This document shows positions 55,412 through 63,571 of a DNA stretch of 64,000 bases, in pieces. The notes under the pieces are model-generated. The model did not search any database, was not told the origin of the DNA, and saw nothing but the letters and a program-made list of their open reading frames with translations. This stretch comes from JBAOHV01 sp963714875 (GTDB lineage: Bacteria; Actinomycetota; Acidimicrobiia; Acidimicrobiales; Microtrichaceae), in contig CAVQQI010000011.1 in the NCBI GenBank assembly GCA_963714875.1, positions 806,001-870,000 of the forward strand. Reading direction: 5' to 3'. Every line of letters starts with the position of its first letter. Positions within the stretch are counted from its first letter, which is position 1. A program made the translations under genes and the position numbers.

Positions 55412-56956
55412 ATGGAACTCGGCCCCGGCGCACCCACTCCCCCGATCGCACTCGCCGGCGGGGCGGCCGACGCGACGCCGCGCCTGACGGGGTCGCGTGT
55501 CGAGATCGCCGACGCGGTCCTCGCGTCGCTGCGCGACGTGTGCGACGAGGTGGTGGACGACCCGGCGGTGACCGGCGAGGCGAGTCGCGACTGGTGGCCG
55601 CTCGCGATGACCTGGGCGGTGCAGGGCCAGGTGCCCGCCCGCGCCGCCGCGGTGGCCCGACCCGGCGACGCACGCCAGGTGGCCGATGTGCTGGCGATCT
55701 GTGACCGCGCCCGCATCCCGGTCACCGCGGCGGGCGGACGCTCGGGTGTGTGCGGGGCGTCGGTCCCGTTGTTCGGCGGCGTCGTGCTCGACCTGTGCGC
55801 CATGTCGGGCATCGGTTCGGTCGATGACGTCTCGCTGACCGTCGACGTGGCGCCGGGCACCTTCGGTGACCGCTTCGAGGACGAGTTGCGCACCAACCAC
55901 GGCCTCACCTGCGGTCACTTCCCCCAGTCGATGACGCTGTCGACCGTCGGTGGCTGGATCGCCTGTCGCGGCGCAGGGCAGCTGTCGACCCGTTACGGCA
56001 AGATCGAGGACATGGTCGTCGGGCTCGACGTGGTGCTCGCCGACGGTCGCACGCTGCACACCGGCGGGTTCCCCGCGACCGCGACCGGGCCCGACCTGAC
56101 CCAGGTGTTCGTCGGCTCCGAGGGCACGTTGGGCATCATCACCGGAGCACGACTGAAGGTGCACCCCGCTCCCACCTACGAACGCCGCGGCGTGTGGTCG
56201 ATGCCATCGTTCGCCGCCGGGCTCGACCTGTGCCGCCGGGTGATCCGCCGTGGCGCCACCCCTGCGGTGCTCCGGCTGTACGACGGGGTGGAGTCGGATC
56301 GCAACTACCACGTGGGCACCGACCGCAACGTGGTGATCGTGCTGGACGAGGGCGACCCCCACGTCGTCGACGCGGTGTTCGCGATCGTCGAGGAGGAAGC
56401 CGCCGGCCGCGACGGCGTCGCGGGCGAACGGCTGGACGACTCGATCGCGGAACACTGGCTCGGCAAGCGCAACGACGTCGCCGCGCTGGAGCAGCTGATC
56501 ACCGCCGGCCTGGTGGTCGACACCATGGAGATCTCGGGGCCCTGGTCGGCCCTGCCCCGGGTGTACGACGCGGCGCTCGCGGCCATCGGCGGCGTCGACG
56601 GGACCCTGGCGGTCTCGGCGCACTGCAGCCACAGCTACCTCGACGGCGGGTGCCTCTACTTCACCTTCGCCGGAAAGCCGACAGAGCGTGACGACGACGA
56701 CCGCCCGACCCCCGCGGCGATCGACAGGTACTACCGCCAGGTCTGGGACGCCGGCACACGGGCGGTGCTGGCGCAGGGCGGATCGTTGTCGCACCACCAC
56801 GGCGTCGGCCTGAACCGTGGCCGCTACATGACCGAGGCACTCGGAGTGGGCACCGAGGTGCTGACTGCGCTCAAGGCGACGCTCGACCCGAACGGCATCC
56901 TCAACCCCGGCAAGCTGGGCATGGAGTCGGCCTTCGGCACGGTCGCCCTGCCATGA
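55412..56956 (+). CDS. FAD-binding oxidase, alkyldihydroxyacetonephosphate synthase-like
   Basis: 514 residues. A PCMH-type FAD domain (VARPGDARQVADVLAICDRA, TAAGGRSGVCGASVP, FPQSMTLSTVGGWIACRGAG, VFVGSEGTLGIITGARLKV) and a C-terminal cap with GGSLSHHHGVGLNRGRYM and LDPNGILNPGKLG. The HHH motif and overall layout match eukaryotic AGPS, which swaps the acyl group of acyl-DHAP for an alkyl chain in ether-lipid synthesis. Bacterial homologues are often labelled FAD-binding oxidase, with substrates unknown. Its place after glpD, with glycerol kinase-like genes, supports a DHAP-linked role. TAGCCT lies eight bases before the ATG. Confidence 0.85.
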   Translation: MELGPGAPTPPIALAGGAADATPRLTGSRVEIADAVLASLRDVCDEVVDDPAVTGEASRDWWPLAMTWAVQGQVPARAAAVARPGDARQVADVLAICDRARIPVTAAGGRSGVCGASVPLFGGVVLDLCAMSGIGSVDDVSLTVDVAPGTFGDRFEDELRTNHGLTCGHFPQSMTLSTVGGWIACRGAGQLSTRYGKIEDMVVGLDVVLADGRTLHTGGFPATATGPDLTQVFVGSEGTLGIITGARLKVHPAPTYERRGVWSMPSFAAGLDLCRRVIRRGATPAVLRLYDGVESDRNYHVGTDRNVVIVLDEGDPHVVDAVFAIVEEEAAGRDGVAGERLDDSIAEHWLGKRNDVAALEQLITAGLVVDTMEISGPWSALPRVYDAALAAIGGVDGTLAVSAHCSHSYLDGGCLYFTFAGKPTERDDDDRPTPAAIDRYYRQVWDAGTRAVLAQGGSLSHHHGVGLNRGRYMTEALGVGTEVLTALKATLDPNGILNPGKLGMESAFGTVALP

Positions 56957-57432
56957 CCCACGACCCGGGCGACCGGCCCACACCCCAGCGCGGCGAGATG
57001 GTGCTGCCCGAGCTGACGCCACCAGCCGCGCTCTGGCGCGGAGCGGTCACCGCCCTGGTGGTCGTGCTCCCGCTCGCCATCCTCAACAACGTGATCGCCG
57101 CAGAGGGCGACGGCGCCGGGACCCCCCTGGTGCTGGCGTTGTTCGGACTCATCTTGTTGGGCGGAGCCTCCGGTGGTTGGGCGGTCATCCGACTCAGCCC
57201 GACGGCCGGCCTCAGCTACGCGGCAGGTGCCTCGGCGCTGGCCTACGTGGTCGCCCAGGGCCTCGGCGTGGTGCTCCGAGTGCTGCGAGGCGACGACCTG
57301 AACTTCCTGGGCTATCCGTTCGCCGCGCTCATGATGGCGACGTGCGGGATGCTGGGCGGCATGTTCGCCCGACGGTGGCAACTGCAGAGTGGTCCCGGCA
57401 GTGGCGCCGGGACCGGCGAGGAACGGGGCTGA
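56953..57432 (+). CDS. Predicted membrane protein
   Basis: 159 residues with four hydrophobic segments (about 30-47, 58-80, 87-108 and 120-138). No family is recognised. It starts in an ATGA overlap with the AGPS-like gene and ends one base before the FGGY kinase start, so it is locked into the glycerol operon; a glycerol- or lipid-related membrane role is inference from that. Confidence 0.75.
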   Translation: MTHDPGDRPTPQRGEMVLPELTPPAALWRGAVTALVVVLPLAILNNVIAAEGDGAGTPLVLALFGLILLGGASGGWAVIRLSPTAGLSYAAGASALAYVVAQGLGVVLRVLRGDDLNFLGYPFAALMMATCGMLGGMFARRWQLQSGPGSGAGTGEERG

Positions 57433-57433
57433 C

Positions 57434-58888
57434 ATGGCGATCCTGGTCATCGATGCGGGGACCAGCGGGGTGCGCGCCGCGATCGTCGGACCGGACGCCT
57501 CGGTGTCCCACGAGGTCCGCCACGCCACGCTGCCCGACAGCCCCATGCCGGGCCTGGTCGAGTTCGACGCAACGGCGTACGTCCGCGCGGCCTTGGACTG
57601 CGCACGCCGGACGCTCACCCACTACGACCAGCGCTTCGGCCCGGTCGACGCGGTGGGGATCAGCAACCAGCGGGCCTCGGCGGTCGTGTGGGACCGGGCG
57701 ACCGGCGAGCCCATTGCGCCCGCGCTCGGTTGGCAGGACCTGCGCACCGTCGGCGACTGCCTGACGCTCAATGCCGAGGGCTTCCACCTGGCACCCAACC
57801 TGTCGGCCACGAAGGTCAGCCACCTGCTCGACCTGCACGACCCCGACCGGGCGCGCGACCTGTGCTTCGGCACGATGGACTCGTGGCTGGTGTGGCACCT
57901 GACCGAGGGAGCCCACCACGTCGCAGATCCCACCAATGCGGCGCTGTGGGGACTGCTGGACCGCGACGCGGACCAGGTCGACCACCGACTCCTGGAACGG
58001 CTACGGATCCCGGCGTCGATGATCCCCCGCCTGGTGGACTCCACCGGACCCATCGGCGAGGCGACGGCGCTGGACGGTGCGCCGACGATCTGCGGGCTCG
58101 CCGGTGACCAGCAGTCCTCACTCATCGGCCAGGCATGCGTGCACCCCGGGATGGCGAAGATCACCTTCGGCACCGGCGGCATGCTCGACGTCTGCATCGG
58201 CGCACAACGCCCGTCGTTCGGCACCCGTGGCAGCGGCGGCACCTTCCCGATGGTCTGCTGGCGCGAGAACGGGGTGCGCACCTGGGGCGTCGAGGCGGTC
58301 ATGTTGTCCGCCGGCACGAACATCGAGTGGCTGCGCGACGACCTCGGCCTCATCCCCGATGCCGCGTCGTCGTCGACGATCGCCGCCACCGTGGCCGACG
58401 CCGGCGGGGTCGTCTACGTGCCCGCGTTGATGGGACTGGGCACACCGCAGTGGGACTACGGCGCCCGGGGAGCCCTGCTGGGCCTGACCCGCGGCACCGA
58501 GTCGGCCCATGTGGTGCGCGCCGTTCTGGAGGGCGTCGCGCAGCGTGGCGCCGACCTGGTCGACGCCGCAGAGGTCGACGGCGCGGTGCGCCTCGAGACA
58601 CTGCGCATCGACGGGGGTATGTCGGCCAACGAGGTGTTCGTCCAGGCACTCGCAGATGCGACCCAGCGACCGGTCGAGGTCTCCCCCGTGCTCGAGGCGA
58701 CCACCCTGGGCGCCGGCTTCCTGGCCGGTCTGGCCAACGGCACGTGGGGATCCTGGGACGATCTGGCAGCGACCTGGGCGCCGAAAGCACGTGTCGAGCC
58801 GGGTTCGCCGACCGACCGCGATCGCTGGCAGGACGCGGTCCGTCGGTCGGGCGAGTGGTTCGCGGACCTCTCGGCACTCGACTTCTGA
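57434..58888 (+). CDS. FGGY-family carbohydrate kinase (glycerol kinase-like)
   Basis: 484 residues from ATG 57434. LVIDAGTSGVRAAIVG (phosphate loop), VGISNQRASAVVWDRATG, LGWQDLRTVGDC, GLAGDQQSSLIGQACVHPG, ITFGTGGMLDVC, GLGTPQWDYGARGALLGLTRG and LRIDGGMSANEVFVQALAD. The substrate pocket departs from GlpK (PNLSATKVSHLL replaces the YFSGSKMEWLL segment of the glpK at 38674), so the sugar may be glycerol or another polyol. Its place with glpD argues for glycerol or dihydroxyacetone. Confidence 0.88.
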   Translation: MAILVIDAGTSGVRAAIVGPDASVSHEVRHATLPDSPMPGLVEFDATAYVRAALDCARRTLTHYDQRFGPVDAVGISNQRASAVVWDRATGEPIAPALGWQDLRTVGDCLTLNAEGFHLAPNLSATKVSHLLDLHDPDRARDLCFGTMDSWLVWHLTEGAHHVADPTNAALWGLLDRDADQVDHRLLERLRIPASMIPRLVDSTGPIGEATALDGAPTICGLAGDQQSSLIGQACVHPGMAKITFGTGGMLDVCIGAQRPSFGTRGSGGTFPMVCWRENGVRTWGVEAVMLSAGTNIEWLRDDLGLIPDAASSSTIAATVADAGGVVYVPALMGLGTPQWDYGARGALLGLTRGTESAHVVRAVLEGVAQRGADLVDAAEVDGAVRLETLRIDGGMSANEVFVQALADATQRPVEVSPVLEATTLGAGFLAGLANGTWGSWDDLAATWAPKARVEPGSPTDRDRWQDAVRRSGEWFADLSALDF

Positions 58889-58954
58889 CCCCCCGCACCC
58901 GCGGTTCCGTCGGGATTCCAGCCGGATCCCGGTCCGAAACGGCCCGCTCGCGCC

Positions 58955-58986
58955 CGATTCGCCCGAATCGTGGTCCGAAAGGACCA
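58955..58986 (+). terminator. Two adjacent hairpins downstream of the FGGY kinase gene
   Basis: CGATTCG-CC-CGAATCG (58955-58970) is followed at once by TGGTCC-GAAA-GGACCA (58971-58986), the second with a GNRA tetraloop. No T-run follows. It is likely an mRNA 3'-end structure, or a processing site, for the glpD operon. Confidence 0.45.
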
Positions 58987-59043
58987 ATCGCGTGGGGCGA
59001 CCGGCCCCAAGGGCTCCAGAGAACGGTCCGACGCTCCGTAGAC

Positions 59044-59256
59044 ATGTACATGAACAGCCACTGCACGACCGCCACCGCCACTGCCACTCCTGCAGCCTCG
59101 GTGCTGCGCAACGTCGAGTGGTCCGCTTCTGCCGACGTCGCCGGCCCGATCCTGCGCCGGGCCAGCAACGGCGCCCTGCTGCACGACGACCGTGTGCAGA
59201 TCTCCTTCGATGAGATCCGCGGTGAGTACGTGCTCGGGCTCACCGTCGGCTGCTGA
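59044..59256 (+). CDS. Small protein of unknown function
   Basis: 70 residues from ATG 59044 (a second ATG is at 59050). Starts MYMNSHC, then a Thr-Ala repeat, then a compact region VEWSASADVAGPILRRASNG and RVQISFDEIRGEYVLGLTVG ending in Cys. Codon third positions are GC-rich as in real genes here. No family is recognised. It could be a regulator or precursor peptide; confidence is limited because of its size. Confidence 0.45.
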   Translation: MYMNSHCTTATATATPAASVLRNVEWSASADVAGPILRRASNGALLHDDRVQISFDEIRGEYVLGLTVGC

Positions 59257-59299
59257 GCAACCTGCACCACCGGCCCCGAGTTCGGCCGCCGGTCAGCGC

Positions 59300-59587
59300 T
59301 CAGCTGTTGCGACGCTGCGCCTCACGGCCGCCGCCGAACCAGGTGCCCATGTCCAGCACGAAGCCCATCGCCACCAGGATCCACCCGAAACCGCTGACCC
59401 CGCCGGAACCGGTCGAGTACAGCAGGGCGTAGAGCACGGTGGTGTACGGCAGGAACACGAAGCCGAGCGCACCCATCAGGAACGAGTCCATGGACTGGCT
59501 CAACTTGTCGGTGAAGAGCTGCATCACCACGAGGGCGAACCTCGGCGACATCCACGCGACCAGCGCGATCAGACATCCACAACCCAT
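59300..59587 (-). CDS. Conserved small actinobacterial membrane protein
   Basis: 95 residues with three hydrophobic segments (about 3-22, 38-58 and 66-84). The pattern SPRFALVVMQLFTDKL and GVSGFGWILVAMGFVLDMG is one I recognise from a widespread, uncharacterised actinobacterial family. GGAGG lies just before ATG 59587, which fixes the start; the frame upstream is not needed. It is convergent with the 70-residue protein and divergent from rnpB. Confidence 0.8.
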   Translation of the reverse strand: MGCGCLIALVAWMSPRFALVVMQLFTDKLSQSMDSFLMGALGFVFLPYTTVLYALLYSTGSGGVSGFGWILVAMGFVLDMGTWFGGGREAQRRNS

Positions 59588-59720
59588 GACCCCTCCTCGT
59601 TCCCGCACTTCCTAGCCCATCGGCCCTGCGCCACGCGGCGGCCCGCGCTCGCGGACTCGGCCCGCGCCGAACCCGAGCCGAGTCCGATGCAGCGCCGCCG
59701 GCGAGACAGCGCGAGACTCA

Positions 59721-60137
<417 letters not shown>

Positions 60138-60171
60138 GCCCGAATCCCAGACAAACACCGGGGATCAGGCG

Positions 60172-60440
60172 TCAGCCCAGGGTCGCGGAACCGTCACCGT
60201 GCACATTTCGTGCACATGAGGAACCAGTCCACACCGCCCGGATGGCATCGAGGGGCCGGTCCTCGTCGTCGGGCCATAGGTGGGAGTAGGTCTCCAACGT
60301 CTCCGTGGCCGAGGCGTGCCCAGCGCCTTCTGGACGACCTTCACCGAGCACCCCCTGTGATCAGCGCCGGGGCTCGCCCGAACCCCCGGGTGCAGAGTGA
60401 TCTCACTCTGCTTGGTCCACAACATCCTCCTCGAGCAGGT
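60172..60440 (-). pseudogene. Decayed tyrosine recombinase (integrase) C-terminal end
   Basis: On the minus strand the last part of a phage-type integrase is readable only by changing frame. In order: SEITLH, then a damaged arginine-box region (LHPGVRAS where LHDLRH-YAS is expected), then CSVKVVQKALG, and in another frame GHASATETLETYSHLWPDDE with the nucleophile Tyr, ending at a stop at 60172. The N-terminal and catalytic core domains are missing. With a truncated N-terminus and several frame changes this is a true remnant rather than only sequencing error. It lies 35 bases downstream of rnpB, inside a pair of rnpB-end repeats. Confidence 0.75.
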
Positions 60441-60580
60441 CACACCTCTGGGTGAGCGCCGCGTGCTGCGCTCGCCGCGTGCAGCTCCTTGTCCAATCGG
60501 GTGAGTCCCCTGACCCAGGCCAACCCCAGAAGGAGCAGGCAGGCGGCCAAGAACGACATCGTCACCAGCACCCACACCAT
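60440..60580 (-). CDS. Small single-span membrane protein
   Basis: 46 residues: one membrane helix (MVWVLVTMSFLAACLLLLGL) then a basic helical tail (RLTRLDKELHAASAARG). GGAGG sits nine bases before ATG 60580, better than most starts in this window. No family is recognised. It lies inside the remnant element next to rnpB. Confidence 0.45.
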   Translation of the reverse strand: MVWVLVTMSFLAACLLLLGLAWVRGLTRLDKELHAASAARGAHPEV

Positions 60581-60889
60581 CGCGTCGCATCCTCCGTCCG
60601 TGACAGCGGATGCTACGTGCGGTCCGACCTCGGACGGCGAACCACCTCGAGTACCACCGCTGCGGCCCATACCCCCTCCCCACCCAACCGGGGGAGCTTC
60701 ATCTGGGCTTCCGTGCTGCGTCCCGTCGGTCGTCGTGATGCCTGGGTGGGCCAGGCCCTCTCATCTGGCGTGGAGTTCCAGCCGAACCGCCAGGTCCTCT
60801 GCGGGCGGACCAATGAGGATCTGGATCCCACGTTTCCCGGGCGTTCGCCGCCAATCGCACCTAGCGCACGCCCCCGGATCCGCCTCCAG

Positions 60890-60917
60890 TCTTCAGGCTG
60901 GCTCACCGACTCCACCG
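60890..60917 (+). repeat. Direct repeat copy 2: duplicate of rnpB 3' end (probable distal att site)
   Basis: TCTTCAGGCTGGCTCACCGA and the following CTCCACCG match the rnpB 3' end at 60110-60137 with about four mismatches. The two copies flank the integrase remnant, as expected for attL/attR of an element that integrated at the end of rnpB. Confidence 0.6.
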
Positions 60918-61029
60918 CTCTGTTCGCGTCTCGGCCTAGTGACCGGCAAACGGACGGATGTGGCGTCTCCGTTGGGCTGTCCCAATCGGCGCGACGCACC
61001 CCAGAGCCCTCACGAACCCCAAGGGCGCT

Positions 61030-61308
61030 TCAACTCCTCTGTGCAGTTCGACGCTCCCGTCGACTCTCCCGACGGAGCCGACGGAGGTCGGACGTCGAGT
61101 CGAGCCGCAGGGAAATGCCGAGCACTCCCAAGAGCGTCAGTACGACAAGAGCGAGCGATCCGAGGACAGACACAGATCGGAGGGTACGGAAAGCGAGCTC
61201 TCCCCGAAACCACTCCAGGCACAATTGCCTGCGCGCGATGTCGGACGACGCCGTCGAAGGACGGTCGACGACCCGCGCCCGACATCGAGCCGTTCGGGGG
61301 TCGGACAA
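61030..61308 (-). CDS. Doubtful small membrane protein
   Basis: 92 residues with one hydrophobic helix (VLGSLALVVLTLLGVLGI) and a very basic C-terminus (DLRRLRRESRRERR). Codon usage is unlike neighbouring genes, there is no clear ribosome binding site, and it lies in the gene-poor stretch. It may be a chance frame. Confidence 0.25.
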   Translation of the reverse strand: MSDPRTARCRARVVDRPSTASSDIARRQLCLEWFRGELAFRTLRSVSVLGSLALVVLTLLGVLGISLRLDSTSDLRRLRRESRRERRTAQRS

Positions 61309-61346
61309 AGGTCAAGTCACGTGCGCCGACGGTCGACCTCGTGTGC

Positions 61347-62222
61347 ATGGATCGTCGTCCGCCGCGCACCCAGTCCGGCTTCACGCTCATCGAACTGTTG
61401 GCGACCATCGCCGTGCTCGGTGTCCTTGCGGGCGTCGTGGTGCTCGGCGCCGGCAGGGTGCTCGAATCCGCCGACACCCAGGCGTGCCGCGCCGACGCCC
61501 GCGTCCTGGTCACCGCTGCGGAGTCAGGGAAGATCCTCGAGGGCACCTGGCAGGACGAGGACGGGCTGGTCACCGCCGGGCTGTTGGACGCGCCCTCCTC
61601 ACTGAACGACATCGTCCTCGACGCCGACGGGTACTCGATCGTCGGCGTCGGATCCTGCGACGGGACCGACGGCGGCGTGCTCCCCGTCGAGAACTGGTCG
61701 GTCGTGACCCGCAGCGACGACTTCGCGTTCGGCTCCGACGGCGCGGTGACCGTGTCCGGCTCGGGCGAACGACAGGCGCTCGCGGCCACCGACCCCTCGA
61801 CCCGTGCTCGCATCGAGTTCCTGGGCGCGCTCATGACCCGGGGCAACGGGTGGGGCGCGGTGTTCCACGGGGCCCAGGACGAACGAGGCAGACTCGAGGG
61901 CTTCGTGTTCCAGGTCGACCCTGGCTACAGCGGCGGCAGGTTCGTCCTGCGTCAACGGGCCAACGGCGGCGAGACGCGGCCCCTGATGGTGACCGAACCC
62001 CCCGGGGGCTTCGACTTCCGGGCGAGTCACGACGTGGTGCTGGACGTCGACGGGGTCACCATGACCGCCACCGTCGACGGCGTGGAGGTCATGCGCGTCG
62101 ATGATCTCCCGGCCGCGGCCAGGGCGGCGGGCAGCTCCCGGCCCGCTCGCACCGATGGCGTCGCCGGGCTGCGGCTGTGGCACACCACCGATCTGGTGGT
62201 GTCGTCGGTGCGCTCCAGCTGA
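61347..62222 (+). CDS. Type IV prepilin-like protein with C-terminal concanavalin-like domain
   Basis: 291 residues. RTQSGFTLIELLATIAVLG is a class III prepilin signal: cleavage after Gly12, +5 Glu, then a hydrophobic helix (about 13-36). Residues about 40-95 resemble the globular pilin head (TQACRADARVLVTAAES; GSCDGTDGG). From about 115 a beta-sandwich follows (RARIEFLGALMTRGNGWGAV, FVFQVDPGYSGGRFVLR, HDVVLDVDGVTMTATVDG), like LamG or DUF1080 carbohydrate-binding domains. No pilus assembly genes are in the window. ATG 61347; GTG 61341 is an alternative. Confidence 0.8.
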   Translation: MDRRPPRTQSGFTLIELLATIAVLGVLAGVVVLGAGRVLESADTQACRADARVLVTAAESGKILEGTWQDEDGLVTAGLLDAPSSLNDIVLDADGYSIVGVGSCDGTDGGVLPVENWSVVTRSDDFAFGSDGAVTVSGSGERQALAATDPSTRARIEFLGALMTRGNGWGAVFHGAQDERGRLEGFVFQVDPGYSGGRFVLRQRANGGETRPLMVTEPPGGFDFRASHDVVLDVDGVTMTATVDGVEVMRVDDLPAAARAAGSSRPARTDGVAGLRLWHTTDLVVSSVRSS

Positions 62223-62258
62223 ACAGCGCCGCGTCACGCGGCGCTGGAATCCAGAGCG

Positions 62259-62915
62259 TCAGGCGCAGCGCCTCGTCAGGCAGAACGCCGACTCGGTGAA
62301 CTCGCGCAGGCCTCGCTCGCGGAACTGGTCGCTGAGCGCGTCGAGCGTCTCCAGGTGCTCGATCGTGAACCCGTCGCCGAACAGGCGCTCGACCTCCTCC
62401 ACAGGAACCGCGAACGGCGGACCACCCATCACCGACTGGTCGTAGTCGAAGGTGATCAGCAGCATCCGGGCTCCGTCGGCCAGCATCTGTTGCAGGTGCT
62501 GGGCGTAGCGAACACGGGTCTCGGCGTCGAGGGCCACCAGGGCGGCGCGGTCGAACACGGCGTCGATCGGCCCGGTGTGTTCCGAGGTCACGTCGAACAT
62601 GTCGGCTACGAACAGTGTGTAGCGCTCGGCCTGGTAGCGGATGGGCGGACCGGCGCTGATGTCGGGCTCCAGACCCCGCTCCGCGAAGAACTCCTGGACC
62701 GCCTGCTCCACGTACTCGACACCGACGACCGACGCGGCCCGCTCCGCCAGGTGGACCATGTCCAGGCTCTTGCCGCACAAGGGCACCAGCACCCGTCCCA
62801 GTGGCTCGGCCCCCCAGACCTGTTGGCCGTGTCGGGCCAGCAGATCGGTCACGTCGTGCTGGTGGAACGGGATCCGACCCTCACGCCAACGTTCGTCCCA
62901 GTCCTCGTGCTGCAT
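62259..62915 (-). CDS. Thiopurine S-methyltransferase family SAM methyltransferase
   Basis: 218 residues. WDERWREGRIPFHQHDV, LVPLCGKSLDMVHLAERA (SAM loop), VVGVEYVEQAVQEFF, FDRAALVALDAETRVRYA and ITFDYDQSVMGGPPFAVP are the TPMT family blocks. Bacterial members methylate selenium or tellurium compounds or thiols; the natural substrate here is unknown. TAGGGT lies six bases before ATG 62915 (leaderless). Confidence 0.9.
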   Translation of the reverse strand: MQHEDWDERWREGRIPFHQHDVTDLLARHGQQVWGAEPLGRVLVPLCGKSLDMVHLAERAASVVGVEYVEQAVQEFFAERGLEPDISAGPPIRYQAERYTLFVADMFDVTSEHTGPIDAVFDRAALVALDAETRVRYAQHLQQMLADGARMLLITFDYDQSVMGGPPFAVPVEEVERLFGDGFTIEHLETLDALSDQFRERGLREFTESAFCLTRRCA

Positions 62916-62921
62916 GGCGGC

Positions 62922-62927
62922 ACCCTA
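62922..62927 (-). promoter_or_regulatory. -10 element for TPMT-family gene
   Basis: TAGGGT on the minus strand, exactly six bases before the ATG. Confidence 0.55.
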
Positions 62928-63079
62928 GAACCGGTGGCAACGCCCAGCAGGCGCGGTGGTCACCGCCGAACCTCCCCAGCCTGCCCGGCGGCGACCACAC
63001 AGCCGCCCGGGATCGACAGTACCCGTCGGGCCGCCGACCACGAATGGGCGATCCATCCTGCGACGGGCACGGGGCGAGC

Positions 63080-63111
63080 GGAGCCTCGGCCGCTGGGAAG
63101 GCCGAGGCTCC
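63080..63111. terminator. Perfect 12-bp hairpin in a gene-free gap
   Basis: GGAGCCTCGGCC, eight-base loop, GGCCGAGGCTCC. There is no T-run on either side. The surrounding gap 62916-63335 (420 bases) shows no gene; a weak promoter-like pair (TTGAGT 63273, TACGAC 63295) precedes the next small gene. Confidence 0.45.
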
Positions 63112-63335
63112 ACCGTCGCCCCACACATCCCAACGCCCGGGCCCCGTCGGCGGTTGACACGGCGGAGAAGAAAACACGCGCCGGGCTGCGACGACCGGTC
63201 GGCGACTCGAGCACATCGTGCGTTCCGACCACCGCAGGGTGGTGCGCGGTGGCCCTTGAGCAGTTCCCCTCATTGAGTCCGCCCGAGAAGTCGGTACGAC
63301 GGAGAGTGAGTTCACCACCGCCCAAAGGGACCCCC

Positions 63336-63532
63336 GTGACCACATCCATGCACTCCTACCGCCCCCGATCCCGTCCGCTGACGACCGACGTCGCACCGAC
63401 GGCGTTCGGCGACTGGTCAAGATCGATCTGATCGTCGCGGCTGTGGCGCTGGCCGTGGTCGTGTCGGTGACCGCGGCGGACCATGCCTCCCAGGGGAATC
63501 TGTCGGCTCTCGCTGGTCTGCTCGGACGCTGA
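63336..63532 (+). CDS. Small membrane protein, probable frame break
   Basis: GTG 63336 with AAAGGGA just upstream begins MTTSMHSYRPRSRPL; after a one-base loss near 63382 the next frame continues RRRTDGVRRLVKIDLIV and a membrane helix (VAAVALAVVVSVTAADHA) to a stop at 63530. Total 65 residues. The helix and ribosome binding site suggest a real small protein; the joined frame is inferred. Confidence 0.45.
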
Positions 63533-63571
63533 CCCACCGGGGCTGCGGGTCCCCCTACGATCCGTGACCCC

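Larger units (their letters stand above)
60581..61346. other. 766-base gene-poor region
   Basis: No well-supported gene. It contains the second copy of the rnpB 3'-end repeat (60890-60917). Base composition is visibly less GC-rich than in the flanking genes, especially 61080-61250, in keeping with acquired or decayed DNA. One doubtful small frame at 61030-61308 is listed separately. Confidence 0.5.

Noticed and set aside
60172..60440. An intact integrase gene
   Set aside because: Only the C-terminal end is recognisable, the arginine-box region is damaged and more than one frame is needed.
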